From NCBI RefSeq assembly GCF_002846555.1, contig NZ_PJMS01000001.1:5797501-5861500 (forward strand): DNA of 64,000 nt, written 5' to 3'. Positions 57,501 to 63,725 of the stretch are shown here, in pieces; within the stretch, counting starts at the first letter, position 1; the number at the start of each line of letters is the position of its first letter. This stretch comes from Aquimarina sp. MAR_2010_214 (GTDB lineage: Bacteria > Bacteroidota > Bacteroidia > Flavobacteriales > Flavobacteriaceae). Position numbers and translations under genes: made by a program. The notes under the pieces were generated by a model that was given only the letters and a program-made list of their open reading frames with translations, did not search any database and was not told where the DNA came from.

Positions 57501-57552
57501 AATTCGATTAAGAACATTAACACTATCATTAGATTATATTACAGACATGTAA
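45586..57552 (+). CDS. Giant (3988-residue) multidomain protein with LysM-like and Ig-like modules, function unknown
   Basis: There is no signal peptide or T9SS tail. Residues 35-110 look like a Rossmann-type domain (LRFYVDGTPNFGHQATTVNIMKR). Residues about 620-1600 are long runs of alternating amphipathic beta strands (for example KPGFSLKI, IGSITLGFATIESIGITY), ending in a hydrophobic beta stretch near 1552-1595. LysM-like modules occur near 1942 (YTVQQGDTFDSVANQ), 2053 (YATIEGDSLRSIASKF), 2544 (TLRELAYAYYGN) and 2588 (NTLQEIATRFETT). SbsA-like Ig domains lie near 2908-2981 and 3376-3455. The C-terminus is mixed. LysM without a signal peptide is seen in phage-tail-like and injection-type assemblies, but no sheath or baseplate gene is here. 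It shares a transcript with the 1200-residue protein. Confidence 0.7.
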   Translation: MGDFNDLLSKLMQGQDASESTTSASIKDMLALIKSKDELRFYVDGTPNFGHQATTVNIMKRIVDATDYSKNILMIYSGSDTPSKLAILLTGLIPDNISTASITYGKATITFLEYKDTKPNLEQIDFGFTGGADNSEVNYADLFNVTYFLRLQPYLWEKAPNQIERKGKDPYDLTKESASFAELAFKFPTDSLTTVPETLWTWYAKNQTYNPDLKIRSINAESIYNAHTTKKELRLWPIYGLHQFSSPAEMTLNLILSAFTAQMSSNTPIAFFILSDIAKIQEKYQEMPFDYVSAFADDLKNKNSSLPALKAKIKEAYLDTDLMGAYAQLSLNNFILKLGQQVKPLMDGGYTLTLVEGYKNGSYVQIDDLTSTLTSAGNKEIVAITLGPVPQEVYNYYYANSGLPGVFEGQGSSSLPISLGRPFLQIPKTGEEDRANYPSTLSAVNYSPVAEAAKTAALNFRNQTFDTYLQKTNPGKPEEYYNALAVSGTFMINSYTQSNDVHTYFTNLGTYYQQDIHDKLMLGLVGVKLVLPVVTLLASSKARTKTSSDTDLMVLEEEALTLEGVYNKLINNYSNGGVNILNALPNTYLSSFFKLVTGNLFFITVDKEDITKEKDGDTVTQVTLSKGTTTAFGPDFNITLNFTSPEESVVTEIETEINQSWNIDGIPWIGFEKPGFSLKINEAGSAVEGGLKGNIIGSGKDPNNDPIVLETMIKYPEEESTWLITGGFSSPLSVSSFFQMAGGINLVQVLQPPLNGMAGFGLKDIQLHYNNQTHAFDYMSYAMSTDTPWELSANPPFQINPSVDVQVYNVQDVANRKIEFTVTGDFKIGEGTVTILGSYPDFKVHGGLSDGVIQLSDLLKLFGAGPLDLETAVTLLDFDLKPNEKYYQLNTILEANKPLVIGPLFTINKLTVNIIHNTGSNEVSIGGEFVVLPESMKIGLSLQSSYATGSGWTFTGTQTSGALEIGQLLTFYIEPTWKPEDGFDYAIDGLGFKIQSKTKYWEFSGKTAKPWEIDFLNLKIAGNAMVAYGKKDEETEVGYYGNINADVTWLGINFQAFYDFDPSVKSFGIIWEFLKGEVKDIGTKAKPHYIAELSFTESTTIGSMVEKMVSWATGTQFGLAAPWNILDKIPLNNLSLKYDFTSKQVGFSLGIGSITLGFATIESIGITYKSNQPDPKDNGVMVTLDGSFLWQDNPKESLAWDAAKPETTPSPSGQGNKYLDLRLLALGQHVEIPGFQNVEKVQDAIDIMVGLPPTEPGEIPGINLDPNSNWLVGMDFGVLKLEEDKKSTSAAALANGSDTSSSDYFITMQIVFNDPNLYALRLALEGEPARIFKGLDFQILYKKISDTIGMYKAEIALPTVMRKIQLGQVNLTLPIFGIELFTNGDFQVDIGFPWKEDFSRSFTFQTLIWTPVGIPIPVMGSAGVYFGKLSSATTNKVPDATNGTFNPVLVFGFGIQFGFGYDFDAGILKAGFSLTAVAILEGVLAKFNPYQLTTTSSSNDAQVAEAYYFWFRGTVGVIGKLYGTIDFAIIKADLNIDIRLLAQLTFSPYEPIVIQLSASVSVSLSVSINLGLFKIKMHFSFSASISQSITIKAIASNPPWQTAESGIALKAYAQNELQNAKQLRIALHNPLTVALTQVTPNWSNLEKAATVVPLTGYLGLGLTMAGDKATQLSEQQACYISMLFLESMTSPQENRIDGYQKAFKDTTDSSFELLSKEIFRWTIAALQNGSITSEQVDTTPVTSSQLTQLLAYFSDPSNPSPIPTKAIDSFMTDQFNLLIQEQPQQETDVNAAFFPMALSLELSTPDYDTDYKGVTYDFKNYNTISSTYISDLRKYFDQLAIQMQEKDPATFAAFAEGEDISVGNFVFSDYFLLIAKQMVQNAQDSLKDFKYYTSSGDSPDSIVKWINDNGDLSGEMAYTVDELFNDNSGIALNSGKTMHIPNSTYTVQQGDTFDSVANQSIYGKSFDGNSLAMLNKETQNILQEGIAISFTYNNYTYDYTTLPSQSLVKVVDAINAIVPKGNEIDIDILITDGDIASIANLLLPVATLRIPLITYATIEGDSLRSIASKFNVTQKDLAKKPIDKNHNNGEIPDLFDSATLDMANLEQFKVGELLKEIQATQGIQHLSGMTSRYYLAGLKLPVDGVTPNYKGMWVEDNKGVLSYGDLESAGLYALNGQQFPIPTLTEGNNFEITFSKKPEILKWLSFNGDDPTKMVITIKPDSDDAIRINKVAEYATKNKLNTGLSFLGVTDLFTNSEASYPYTSEIVWNAASAINLPYGGTPPGVPALSLWPLPDTLLQLPDLNTRAVNPRMEFLIGQYDEVSKKMINHDATYYGLGSLVEVTIKKVPVVSDSPSTQTTYEVVGANSNNANILEKIVSEIGDNNSLIASLIPAYAVNSNGSTPDGIQTDAQNALTMGLAQVNLSTETRPDMAFDLMLKSAVRTEDEKMRLLNTQTDFLRLLWQASITRNGGYYLYYFNSANKQGLPDRIFDDNGEATLSFIVMYSKPSEESFQNTVTSYMNVFANGETINKDNSVLFAQSNPNTIKLASANTQTLRELAYAYYGNVADVATDNQELTLRSAIKLNINEGIYEVGVGGNTLQEIATRFETTVAAIQEINKQKSGSELPDQLNLFDSIFLPQLTITIGTSPGGTTFFSLSDFYGENISSMANYNQDVVGIFADSQEIKSTGGPKIRTATVAAGTTSIDAIRPIPAPVPDNPKTAGFGELFLQNVYSSLTYQVVANDYFNSSNIGLPSGPTTDAEDPESTDKIQVPKTLTANDNWDYQVSIPYTRFSKEVVASENDLPDGNDSPYLGLGDILQVNFAWQDIYGNSIISELSDPSATSNEPLNEPPVLTGYTDAILGLNQWPSVSSSWMVTGEEGQAKLDTGLNFDPSYYQGLITTTAKNNTTILGQYTVTVDETSAIDKTNYTIDQNVNIESIVLNADKKSVTITVDNIPENVEITVTISNVKADLTDPGDKNVLVFNGWSKFSADNDKDLATSTVIEQAIRDLQTYTQIWYQLTDPNGIAFQIDTTLTSDAFVLSKDDVNSLIQEWIASIYLFLANRSMGEITTATPDSDHTISFDINTAQVNTEQIFRLELRFTIERIGGSISGDFETTGGIKSASTSIPPLSKAESGTTTGLEDFAIGFETALSKKDVYQLKVTSGVDRDENLSNAGGTEIWATRLGVDSATSIGYEINDTSNPVIFAPKPISNKLETKDHIPIYYFNPKTGIDFSTPSTYTDFKNIDMDLWGKQIFSSIDDVLTPEFTAAIQLVDNFGSTTFLTDMLANKKRLAEILKLSMVPVFAGQTADTSDIQETFLQQLLVKLSNAYTTRAGIQFAATVQADTVPEDADTPQLYGNINLNFAFMGVELDQEEATIVYLFFSNFMSKEEAEKISNYTVSDDIHVLNASLLSENNRIVRLKLSGDAVIDKTIVTIADTLFDEVGNVITPPLHHTVQQKVDGGNFSTSFSLSSPKLALDESKDAKLPFLLSSPDIIRGTENEVLSYLDLDITYAGFAIEHQISSVPGIEDYKASSWLSFISKSKTNPIETSLGNFKVPLILRSFPTAPAMVKQEGSYPYTTDTNAIDDILNWNYQITYSQSFHYPQDQVNIEILFNVQENMAKALAGFDDAFAQMAEFISVFPNINQVFNDTLIKIDATTTDASQFESAAVALSSYNQMVSKMADAAETSNGFALNTFNELLKQGYTADPYAFYIKESSTTIETTTGVLLVNIFGAVPEGIGIPIVNIPDYNAISIDPQDGASYSYYYTSKNTGEILEASIGQSIANREVLIPTMNILNRQDADTTANLKRNVELVPGKPSADDFVYTTGNIGFSNTFHPTIDSSKPLNIATINNPSSPNVETLEQQLTILFDTLLAENSQDTISILMNANYSYQANSKLSDIFLPVIMQPLQSIQVLGNGSDKALKQMISDWANSIKEWYSTNQVDNTEASLWFDLTIFSNLTAQPKPLIRLRTLTLSLDYITDM

Positions 57553-57603
57553 TACATATATAAAAACAGGCGAGCCAACTTATATTCTGAATAGGTTGAC
57601 ATC

Positions 57604-57640
57604 AAAAACTCCATACGACTAGTTTTCGTATGGAGTTTTT
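57604..57640. terminator. Strong bidirectional terminator after the giant gene
   Basis: A perfect 14-bp stem (AAAAACTCCATACG at 57604-57617, CGTATGGAGTTTTT at 57627-57640) with a 9-base loop and T runs in both directions. It lies between the convergent giant gene and the DUF1772-like gene. Confidence 0.92.
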
Positions 57641-57666
57641 CTTCTTACGGGTATGCATAAGTTATT

Positions 57667-58113
57667 TTACTTAACGAAATACACTAAAAACACTACAAAA
57701 GCTAAAAAGATTAATCCATTCCAAATTGTTCTAACTGCGTGTAAATTTCCCCAATTCAACAAATCTTTTTTTGTTTGATCAGAATTTGGGTCTACATCAT
57801 CTGCCATTAACCTTCTGTTTGTTGGCATCATATATTTTAATGTATAAGGTCCATTAAGATGCATAAGTGCTGATATTCCGAACCACCACCAATTCTTTGT
57901 AATAAATGATAAAACCAAAGCCAGTATACTTACCATGATAGACATTAATAAAACAGCCTTGTGAGTTTTATCAAAAAAAGGTTTAAAGACTTCTATAGCA
58001 GCTGGACGAGATATCATTTTCAAAATTGGATGTACAATGATTGATGATGTTAAGGCAACTCCAAATTGAGTTCCCATAATTAAAATGATTAGGGTAATTA
58101 ATAAATCTGTCAT
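57667..58113 (-). CDS. DUF1772-like four-helix membrane protein
   Basis: This 148-residue protein has four membrane helices. It has the DUF1772-like features of an N-terminal FGVALTSSIIVHPIL and a loop P-T-NRRL followed by NWGNLHAVRTIWN near the C-terminus. Characterised relatives include anthrone-oxygenase-type enzymes, but most have no known role. It is the last gene of a unit with a ferric-reductase-like flavocytochrome (21 bases upstream) and a lipoprotein. Confidence 0.65.
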   Translation of the reverse strand: MTDLLITLIILIMGTQFGVALTSSIIVHPILKMISRPAAIEVFKPFFDKTHKAVLLMSIMVSILALVLSFITKNWWWFGISALMHLNGPYTLKYMMPTNRRLMADDVDPNSDQTKKDLLNWGNLHAVRTIWNGLIFLAFVVFLVYFVK

Positions 58114-58134
58114 AATATTAGTATTTAGTTTTTG

Positions 58135-59436
58135 TTATCTAAATGCAAATTCTTCGTCGTAAATATGTTTACTTGAAACATGTTTATGTTTTAACTGTTT
58201 AGTCATATTATCCTTTAAAGATTTTGGACCACAAATTAAATAGGCTTTATCTGTATAAGAATCCAAGCTTAAATTTTCTACAGTTAAATAGCCTGATGTC
58301 TTAGAACTCCAAATCACAAAGTCAAAATTCGGATTATCGTTTGAAATAGCTTCTAATTCTTCTTTGTATACTGCTTCTTTTTCATCGTTTACACACCAAA
58401 ACAGTTTTACTTTATTTGGATATAAATCTTTAGATAGTGACAAGAAAGGTGTAATTCCAATACCTCCAGCAATCCATATTTGATCTTGTTCCTTTACATA
58501 TTTTGAAGAAAAATGACCATAAGGACCTTCTACTAAAGCTTGTGCTCCAATAGATAATTTTTCATTGATATCATTGGTGTAATCTCCTAGGCATTTTATT
58601 GTAATTCTTAACTCATTATCGTAAGGATGACTACTAATAGTAAATGGATGTTGTTCTTTCTTACTAATGCTAGGAAATTTGAAAAAGGCAAATTGACCTG
58701 CAGAATACTTCAATTTATCTTCGCTGGTTTCCATTGTAATTTCTGTTATTCCATAATCTAAATTTTGAACAGCTTTAATCGTGTACTTTAATTTTTTATT
58801 AAAAAGATTAAAGAGAAAAGCTCTGTAAAACCATGCAGTAACACCTATAAATGACATTCCAAAAACATAAACTCTTGTAATTGGCAATTCTTTTATAAGG
58901 CTGTTTACCATTAAACCGTGAAGTACGGCAAGAACATAGAAAGCTCCCATTAATTTATGGATGTTTATCCATTTATGATAAGGGATTTTTCTTTTAAAAA
59001 ACGGGGCAGCCGAAAGTATAACTCCAAGTATAATTAAAATGAAAGCATAAAATCCTAGTGGTTTTCCTGGATTAAATTCTACTAAATCCCTTGGAACTAC
59101 TATGAAATGTAGTAGTAATAAGACAACAGCTATCACACCAGAGCGTCTATGAATGAGATACATTTTATCTAATCCGCCAAATAATTTTTCTACCCATTTT
59201 GCTCGAGTTGCCATTAAAAAATTAAAAGCAAAAACCGTAACTACCCAAGATGAGAACACCTCTCCTAAAATGCGATGTGTGTTTTTCCAAGATTCGTTGG
59301 TTAATTCTCCAAAGAATAAGGTATCTGATGACACTTCCATGAATGAGCCCTTATAAAAGTATAAATCTACAGCCCAAAAAATGAAGTGAATGCCAATTAT
59401 GATAGGAAAATATATTTCCTGTTTGAGCATTTTCAT
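58135..59436 (-). CDS. Ferric-reductase-like flavocytochrome (FRD/NOX family)
   Basis: The protein has 433 residues. The N-terminal half has about six membrane helices with paired His in helix positions (LIHRRSGVIAVVLLLLHF and NIHKLMGAFYVLAVLHG) that would bind two hemes. The C-terminal half has an FAD-binding domain (AGQFAFFKFP, HPFTISSHP) and an NAD(P) domain (IWIAGGIGITPFLSL, CGPKSL). Such proteins move electrons across the membrane to ferric iron, oxygen or a periplasmic acceptor. It is co-transcribed with a lipoprotein and a DUF1772-like protein, under a likely AraC regulator. Confidence 0.85.
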   Translation of the reverse strand: MKMLKQEIYFPIIIGIHFIFWAVDLYFYKGSFMEVSSDTLFFGELTNESWKNTHRILGEVFSSWVVTVFAFNFLMATRAKWVEKLFGGLDKMYLIHRRSGVIAVVLLLLHFIVVPRDLVEFNPGKPLGFYAFILIILGVILSAAPFFKRKIPYHKWINIHKLMGAFYVLAVLHGLMVNSLIKELPITRVYVFGMSFIGVTAWFYRAFLFNLFNKKLKYTIKAVQNLDYGITEITMETSEDKLKYSAGQFAFFKFPSISKKEQHPFTISSHPYDNELRITIKCLGDYTNDINEKLSIGAQALVEGPYGHFSSKYVKEQDQIWIAGGIGITPFLSLSKDLYPNKVKLFWCVNDEKEAVYKEELEAISNDNPNFDFVIWSSKTSGYLTVENLSLDSYTDKAYLICGPKSLKDNMTKQLKHKHVSSKHIYDEEFAFR

Positions 59437-59454
59437 ATTTATCTTGTTTAAATA

Positions 59455-60213
59455 TTAGTTTTGCTCATATTTTCCCATCCAAAATACACCAACTTCATGG
59501 ATTTTGTATGTGGCAATATTATCTTTAAAAAATGGAAGAGATTCACATATAGCTTTTGCATCTGCTTCAGAATTGGCATTAGCATAAAAAACAAAATCAG
59601 TTTCATTATTTGCTTTTTGAGTACCTTCAATATCAAAATATACATTTTCTACTTTACCTGATTTCCATAACTCTAACATTTTATCGTTTTGTACTTGAGT
59701 CAACTCATCTGTTGGTATGCCAGTTGTTGTCCAAACTGTAACAAAAGATTTAGTCATACCATTTTCATGAATAGTTTTATACTTCCTGTCTAGCCATAAA
59801 GTACCAATAGGATATAATTTATATGTTGCAATACCTTTTTTAACAATCGTTAACTTATTCAGAATGACTTCGGCAGATTCATATGATTCAGCTTTTAAAG
59901 AAAAAGAAATATTAGGGAAATATGATAGTTTGTCCACTTTTGAATCACTGTTATAATACGTGTTCTCTACAATACCTTTTTTCCAAAGCGATGTTAATTC
60001 ATTGGATATTGTCTGTACATTATCTGAAACTAATTGTTCATCTGTTGTTGTCCAATTCCATACTACAGCATAGTTGTTTTTTCCAATTTCTGAAGCTTGT
60101 ATAGATGTTGATTCTACTGTTTCAGATTTGGTTTCTGTCTTTGCTTCTTTTTTGGTGTCATTACAACCGAAAACAAGAAGACTTAGTGCTAAATAAAAGA
60201 TTGCGTGTCTCAT
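59455..60213 (-). CDS. Lipoprotein with two tandem YCII/muconolactone-isomerase-like repeats
   Basis: This 252-residue protein has a lipobox (LLVFGC) at residues 13-18 and a Lys/Glu-rich linker. Two homologous domains of about 95 residues follow. Each has a strand near VVWNWTT or VTVWTTT, a middle LWKKGIVENTYY or LWKSGKVENVYF, and an end IATYKLYPIGTLWL or IATYKIHEVGVFWM. The ferredoxin-like fold suggested is that of small dimeric alpha/beta barrel proteins, so the duplication may make an intramolecular dimer. It is first in the flavocytochrome unit. Confidence 0.7.
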   Translation of the reverse strand: MRHAIFYLALSLLVFGCNDTKKEAKTETKSETVESTSIQASEIGKNNYAVVWNWTTTDEQLVSDNVQTISNELTSLWKKGIVENTYYNSDSKVDKLSYFPNISFSLKAESYESAEVILNKLTIVKKGIATYKLYPIGTLWLDRKYKTIHENGMTKSFVTVWTTTGIPTDELTQVQNDKMLELWKSGKVENVYFDIEGTQKANNETDFVFYANANSEADAKAICESLPFFKDNIATYKIHEVGVFWMGKYEQN

Positions 60214-60239
60214 AAGAAATAAATTTTAGTTTTTTATGT

Positions 60240-60306
60240 CATATGTAACATCCTATAACTATATGTCCATTCTTTTAAAGACAATACTTATAGGATGTTA
60301 CATATG
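60240..60306. promoter_or_regulatory. Perfect 19-bp inverted repeat before the lipoprotein-flavocytochrome unit
   Basis: Arms at 60240-60258 and 60288-60306 (CATATGTAACATCCTATAA and its exact complement) are separated by 29 bases. They lie between the AraC-family stop and the lipoprotein start. There is no T run after either arm, so an operator or recombination-type site fits better than a terminator. Confidence 0.7.
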
Positions 60307-60325
60307 CAATAATTTTTTTACAAAT

Positions 60326-61084
60326 CTATTTCTTCGATATTCTTTTTAATTGTATAAAACGGTCGTTTTGTTGTTTGTGAAGTGATTTAGGTGTTTCTCC
60401 TGTATGTTTTTTAATTTCACGGATGAAGTGAGGTTGGTCAAAAAAACCTTTTTCAGGATAAAATTTACCATTACCAATCTGAATATAGGATTGATAACAT
60501 TTTTGAATATTTAAGTACTTTTTTAAAGAAACACCTACATATTTATTTAAGTAGCGATTAATCTGTCTATTAGTCCAATATATTTGATCAGACACTTCTA
60601 TTGCAGAAATATTTCCATTCATTTTATCAAGTAGCTGTGATAACCTAAGTTTATTTCCCTGTATTGTTTTTTGTGGTTTAACCGATAGAAGTTCCTTTTG
60701 CCATTGTTCAACGATCACTTTGAAACTTGATAAATCAAATTTGTCAACATTTAAATAATGTAAATCTAGTTGGTGCATTTTTTGTAAAATAGATGCGACT
60801 TCTCTATTTAGAAGAAATTCTGGTGCTAAAACTTTTAATCTAACACCTATAGATAACGCATTTGGTGCGAATGAAAATTCTTTTTCATCTAGCCATAAAC
60901 CAGTCATAAAATAAGAGATGATTTTTTGATTTTTAATCAGCATCACTATCTTAAAATAACTATCAGGAACAATGGTAGTTTTCTCTACGGTATCTGAATT
61001 GTTTTGGTGCATCCAAAAAGAATGAACGAAGTCTTTTAATTCCGTTATTGGTTCAATTTCTTGGTATGTACTTTGTTCGTTCAT
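60326..61084 (-). CDS. AraC-family transcriptional regulator (DUF6597-type N-terminus)
   Basis: The start is taken at the ATG at 61084 (MNEQSTYQEIEPI); the longer form to 61120 adds 12 non-family residues. The 252-residue protein opens with ITELKDFVHSFWMHQ and later TGLWLDE, as in the DUF6597/AraC regulators. The C-terminal HTH ends with FFDQPHFIREIKKHTGETPKSLHKQ. It lies upstream of, and on the same strand as, the lipoprotein-flavocytochrome unit, with a perfect inverted repeat between, so local control is likely. About 190 bases upstream hold no gene. Confidence 0.85.
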   Translation of the reverse strand: MNEQSTYQEIEPITELKDFVHSFWMHQNNSDTVEKTTIVPDSYFKIVMLIKNQKIISYFMTGLWLDEKEFSFAPNALSIGVRLKVLAPEFLLNREVASILQKMHQLDLHYLNVDKFDLSSFKVIVEQWQKELLSVKPQKTIQGNKLRLSQLLDKMNGNISAIEVSDQIYWTNRQINRYLNKYVGVSLKKYLNIQKCYQSYIQIGNGKFYPEKGFFDQPHFIREIKKHTGETPKSLHKQQNDRFIQLKRISKK

Positions 61085-61271
61085 AATTGTACACAACGCC
61101 AAATATATGAATCGGAGCAAAGCAAGTATGTCTGAACCAATCGATTTATCTGCGCATTTTTATTTCTTATTCAATTTATAAAAATCTAGCACCACCACAA
61201 AAAGGAAATGACCTTTTGATTTGACACTAAACTTTGCTTTGATTTTATATATATAATGTTGTAACACGTTT

Positions 61272-61814
61272 TTATTTCCGTTGTGATAGATTAATGTCAT
61301 CGATAATTTCCAGACATTTAAATCTTAATTTGTTATTTCCCCAATGAAAAGAATTGATTATTTTTTCGTTCGTTATGTCAAATTCTATTTTCTCTTCGTT
61401 GTAACTTTCATCATCTTCCGCTCCAATTATTGGTGTTATTTCAATTATCGCATCAGGATTTTCGACAGAATCTGAGTGAGTCAAAAACCTTTCAGATAGA
61501 TGGATTTCTTTAATAAATGGTCTCCAACCTTTGTCATAATTCAAACTTCCTTTTATGCGATACTTCACTAGGGATTTACTATTGAACAAGTTTAGTTTAC
61601 TTTCAATTATTTGTACTTCGAAAGTATCAACAGTAAGCGCTTCTTGTTTAGACCACCATCCGATTGAGTGAGTTTCCTGTATTTGAACTGTTGGATTTCT
61701 TGGTTCAGTTGATAAACTTAAAAATATCAACCTCGGTAAAAGAAAATAATAGGCTAAAGCAAGAATAACTAAAATCGCTCCGCTCCATATTATAATTTTT
61801 TTCTTTTTTGTCAT
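61272..61814 (-). CDS. Membrane-anchored protein of unknown function
   Basis: This 180-residue protein has one membrane helix (about residues 8-26) after a Lys-rich start, followed by a beta-rich, acidic soluble part presumably outside the cytoplasm. No motif is recognised. It is 53 bases from the next gene on the same strand. Confidence 0.55.
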   Translation of the reverse strand: MTKKKKIIIWSGAILVILALAYYFLLPRLIFLSLSTEPRNPTVQIQETHSIGWWSKQEALTVDTFEVQIIESKLNLFNSKSLVKYRIKGSLNYDKGWRPFIKEIHLSERFLTHSDSVENPDAIIEITPIIGAEDDESYNEEKIEFDITNEKIINSFHWGNNKLRFKCLEIIDDINLSQRK

Positions 61815-61866
61815 TTCAATTAATGCGCTATAACGGTTCGGCTATGATTAGCCATGATTTACTTTC

Positions 61867-62475
61867 TTATTTATTTTTATTAAGAAATTGTAATGCATTT
61901 TCATATTTATAATTTAAGGTTTTTTCTTGACTGGTAAGTTCATTAAACAAGACGTTAATCACTGTTACATTTTCATGTAACAAATTCTTTCTTTGGATTT
62001 CGCGCGAACTAAGAAAATCAATTATTCTTCGAATAGTTATATTAATAGCCTGTTGTTGTTCATAAACTTCGTACAAAACCCTTGATTTATCTAATGAAAT
62101 CCTATTTGAGATTTTGTCAGTTTTAGCAACTGTCCAAACTATATCGTTTAATGTTCCCTGCATTATACCATTAGAGGCAAACTCCCCAAAAGCAAATCCA
62201 TCATCTGTAAATAAATTTGATTCCAGAGAATCATTTTTAATTATGTGCTTTATTTTTTCACTTACTTGATTATGATAAGGAATTAGAGTTTTTAAAAATT
62301 TCTGATTTTCTGCTACCTCTTTGTTTATATTTTCAAGAATTTTTTCTGTCTTAACTTTTTCATTATAATTATTTCTCCACTCGCTAATGATTAGGGCTAA
62401 CAGAACACTAAAAACAATCAGCCCTGATTCCATCAGTAACTTTAGTATTCTTGATTCTTTTTTTTCTCGATTCAT
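61867..62475 (-). CDS. Single-helix membrane protein, DUF6090-like
   Basis: This 202-residue protein has a membrane helix at about residues 12-30 (LLMESGLIVFSVLLALIISEWRNN) followed by a long helical coiled-coil-like region (KVKTEKILENINKEVAENQ). The opening, with Glu and Trp at the helix ends, is the texture of the DUF6090-type proteins of Bacteroidota, whose role is unknown. No catalytic residues are seen. Confidence 0.55.
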   Translation of the reverse strand: MNREKKESRILKLLMESGLIVFSVLLALIISEWRNNYNEKVKTEKILENINKEVAENQKFLKTLIPYHNQVSEKIKHIIKNDSLESNLFTDDGFAFGEFASNGIMQGTLNDIVWTVAKTDKISNRISLDKSRVLYEVYEQQQAINITIRRIIDFLSSREIQRKNLLHENVTVINVLFNELTSQEKTLNYKYENALQFLNKNK

Positions 62476-62588
62476 TTTTTAAGTGGATTTCTAAGTAGTA
62501 AATAACTTTTTAGTAATTTATGTTTTTGAGCCATTTTTACTAACGTCTCTTATATGGTACTATGCGCTATACAAATTGTTATAGACTT

Positions 62589-63725
62589 TTATTTTTCTAA
62601 TAGTTTTATAATCTCCTCATTTTTCATTGCAATGGCTAATGATAGAGGTGTATGGTTTTCGGCTTCCACATTTTTATCAGCCCCATTTTCCAATAAAATA
62701 CGAACCATTTCTTTCCGTCCCATTTCTGATGCTCTGTGCAAGGCTGTAAATCCTCTATTATCTTTAGCATTTAAGTCAGCTTGATTTTTAATCAAAATAT
62801 TGAGGTGCTCGATTTTATCTGATTGAACAGCATTCATTATTGGTGTTGCTCCTTCAGTCGACTTAGTATTTGGATTAGCTCCTTTATCAAGTAATAAACT
62901 TAAGACATTAGAATCAGCAGTCATTGCCCATTGCAAGGTTGAAAGACCATCTCCAGCTAAACAATTAATATTAGTGTTTCGATCTAATTGCTCATTGATT
63001 TTATCCAATTCACCTCTTGCAATTGCAATATGTAATAAAGAATGCGTTCTTAGTTTTAGATTCGTTTTGTAGTTAAAGTCTTCACCAAAATACCCTAAGT
63101 GAGCCATATTGCCATAAGTTGAAAAAGCCCACATTCCAGCCTGATCAGTATTGCCCGATAATTCTTTAGGAATAGGAGCAGGTATTGTTTCATTTAAAGA
63201 ATGACTAAATAATAAGAACATCAAAATAGATTCTGTCATTTCAGATGATTCATCATTTGTAAATTCTCCCGTTATTTCCGTTATCTTTAATTGATTATTC
63301 TCTTGAACAGTTTTGGCAACCACAAAAGCTTCTCTTAACCAGCTTCTTATGAATATCAGGCGATCATTCATAAAGTAGATTGCCCATTTATTTTCCATTG
63401 TTGATGGATTAAACAAAACTCCTTCTTCAAGTTTTCCGTCTATTGGAATAGTTAAATTACTAGAGGTTATTCTTTCAGATTTTGGTAAATACTCTTTAAA
63501 AGTTGTTCCATCTTCTTGACTGTAAGAAATAGCATTAGTAGCCATTTTAGGGTCTTTTGAAGTTGAAAGCATAGTTTGAGAAATTGGTCTTAAATCCAAA
63601 ATTTTCAAACCCCAAGGATTTTGCTCTGCATTAATCCATTTTAAATCGTACTCATTAGTCTTCTTTTCTTCTTGCTTTGGATTTCTTTTTTGGTTCCCTC
63701 CGAATAGCTTTTTAAAAATCCCCAT
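62589..63725 (-). CDS. Ankyrin-repeat protein
   Basis: The start is taken at the ATG at 63725 (MGIFKKLFGGNQ); an upstream in-frame start at 63788 adds 21 residues of low plausibility. The 378-residue protein has an N-terminal half with an unrecognised alpha/beta domain. The C-terminal half has four or five ankyrin repeats (SLLHIAIARGELDKI, STLQWAMTADSNVLSLLLDKGANPN, TPIMNAVQSDKIEHLNILI, TALHRASEMGRKEMVRILLENGADKN). It is cytoplasmic and probably acts through protein-protein contacts. The 275 bases beyond it, to the window end, hold no clear gene. Confidence 0.8.
   Translation of the reverse strand: MGIFKKLFGGNQKRNPKQEEKKTNEYDLKWINAEQNPWGLKILDLRPISQTMLSTSKDPKMATNAISYSQEDGTTFKEYLPKSERITSSNLTIPIDGKLEEGVLFNPSTMENKWAIYFMNDRLIFIRSWLREAFVVAKTVQENNQLKITEITGEFTNDESSEMTESILMFLLFSHSLNETIPAPIPKELSGNTDQAGMWAFSTYGNMAHLGYFGEDFNYKTNLKLRTHSLLHIAIARGELDKINEQLDRNTNINCLAGDGLSTLQWAMTADSNVLSLLLDKGANPNTKSTEGATPIMNAVQSDKIEHLNILIKNQADLNAKDNRGFTALHRASEMGRKEMVRILLENGADKNVEAENHTPLSLAIAMKNEEIIKLLEK

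Noticed and set aside
40092..57552. Contractile injection system or prophage tail cluster
   Set aside because: LysM-like modules and the nearby S24 repressor suggested this, but no sheath, tube, baseplate, tape-measure or AAA ATPase gene is present in the window.
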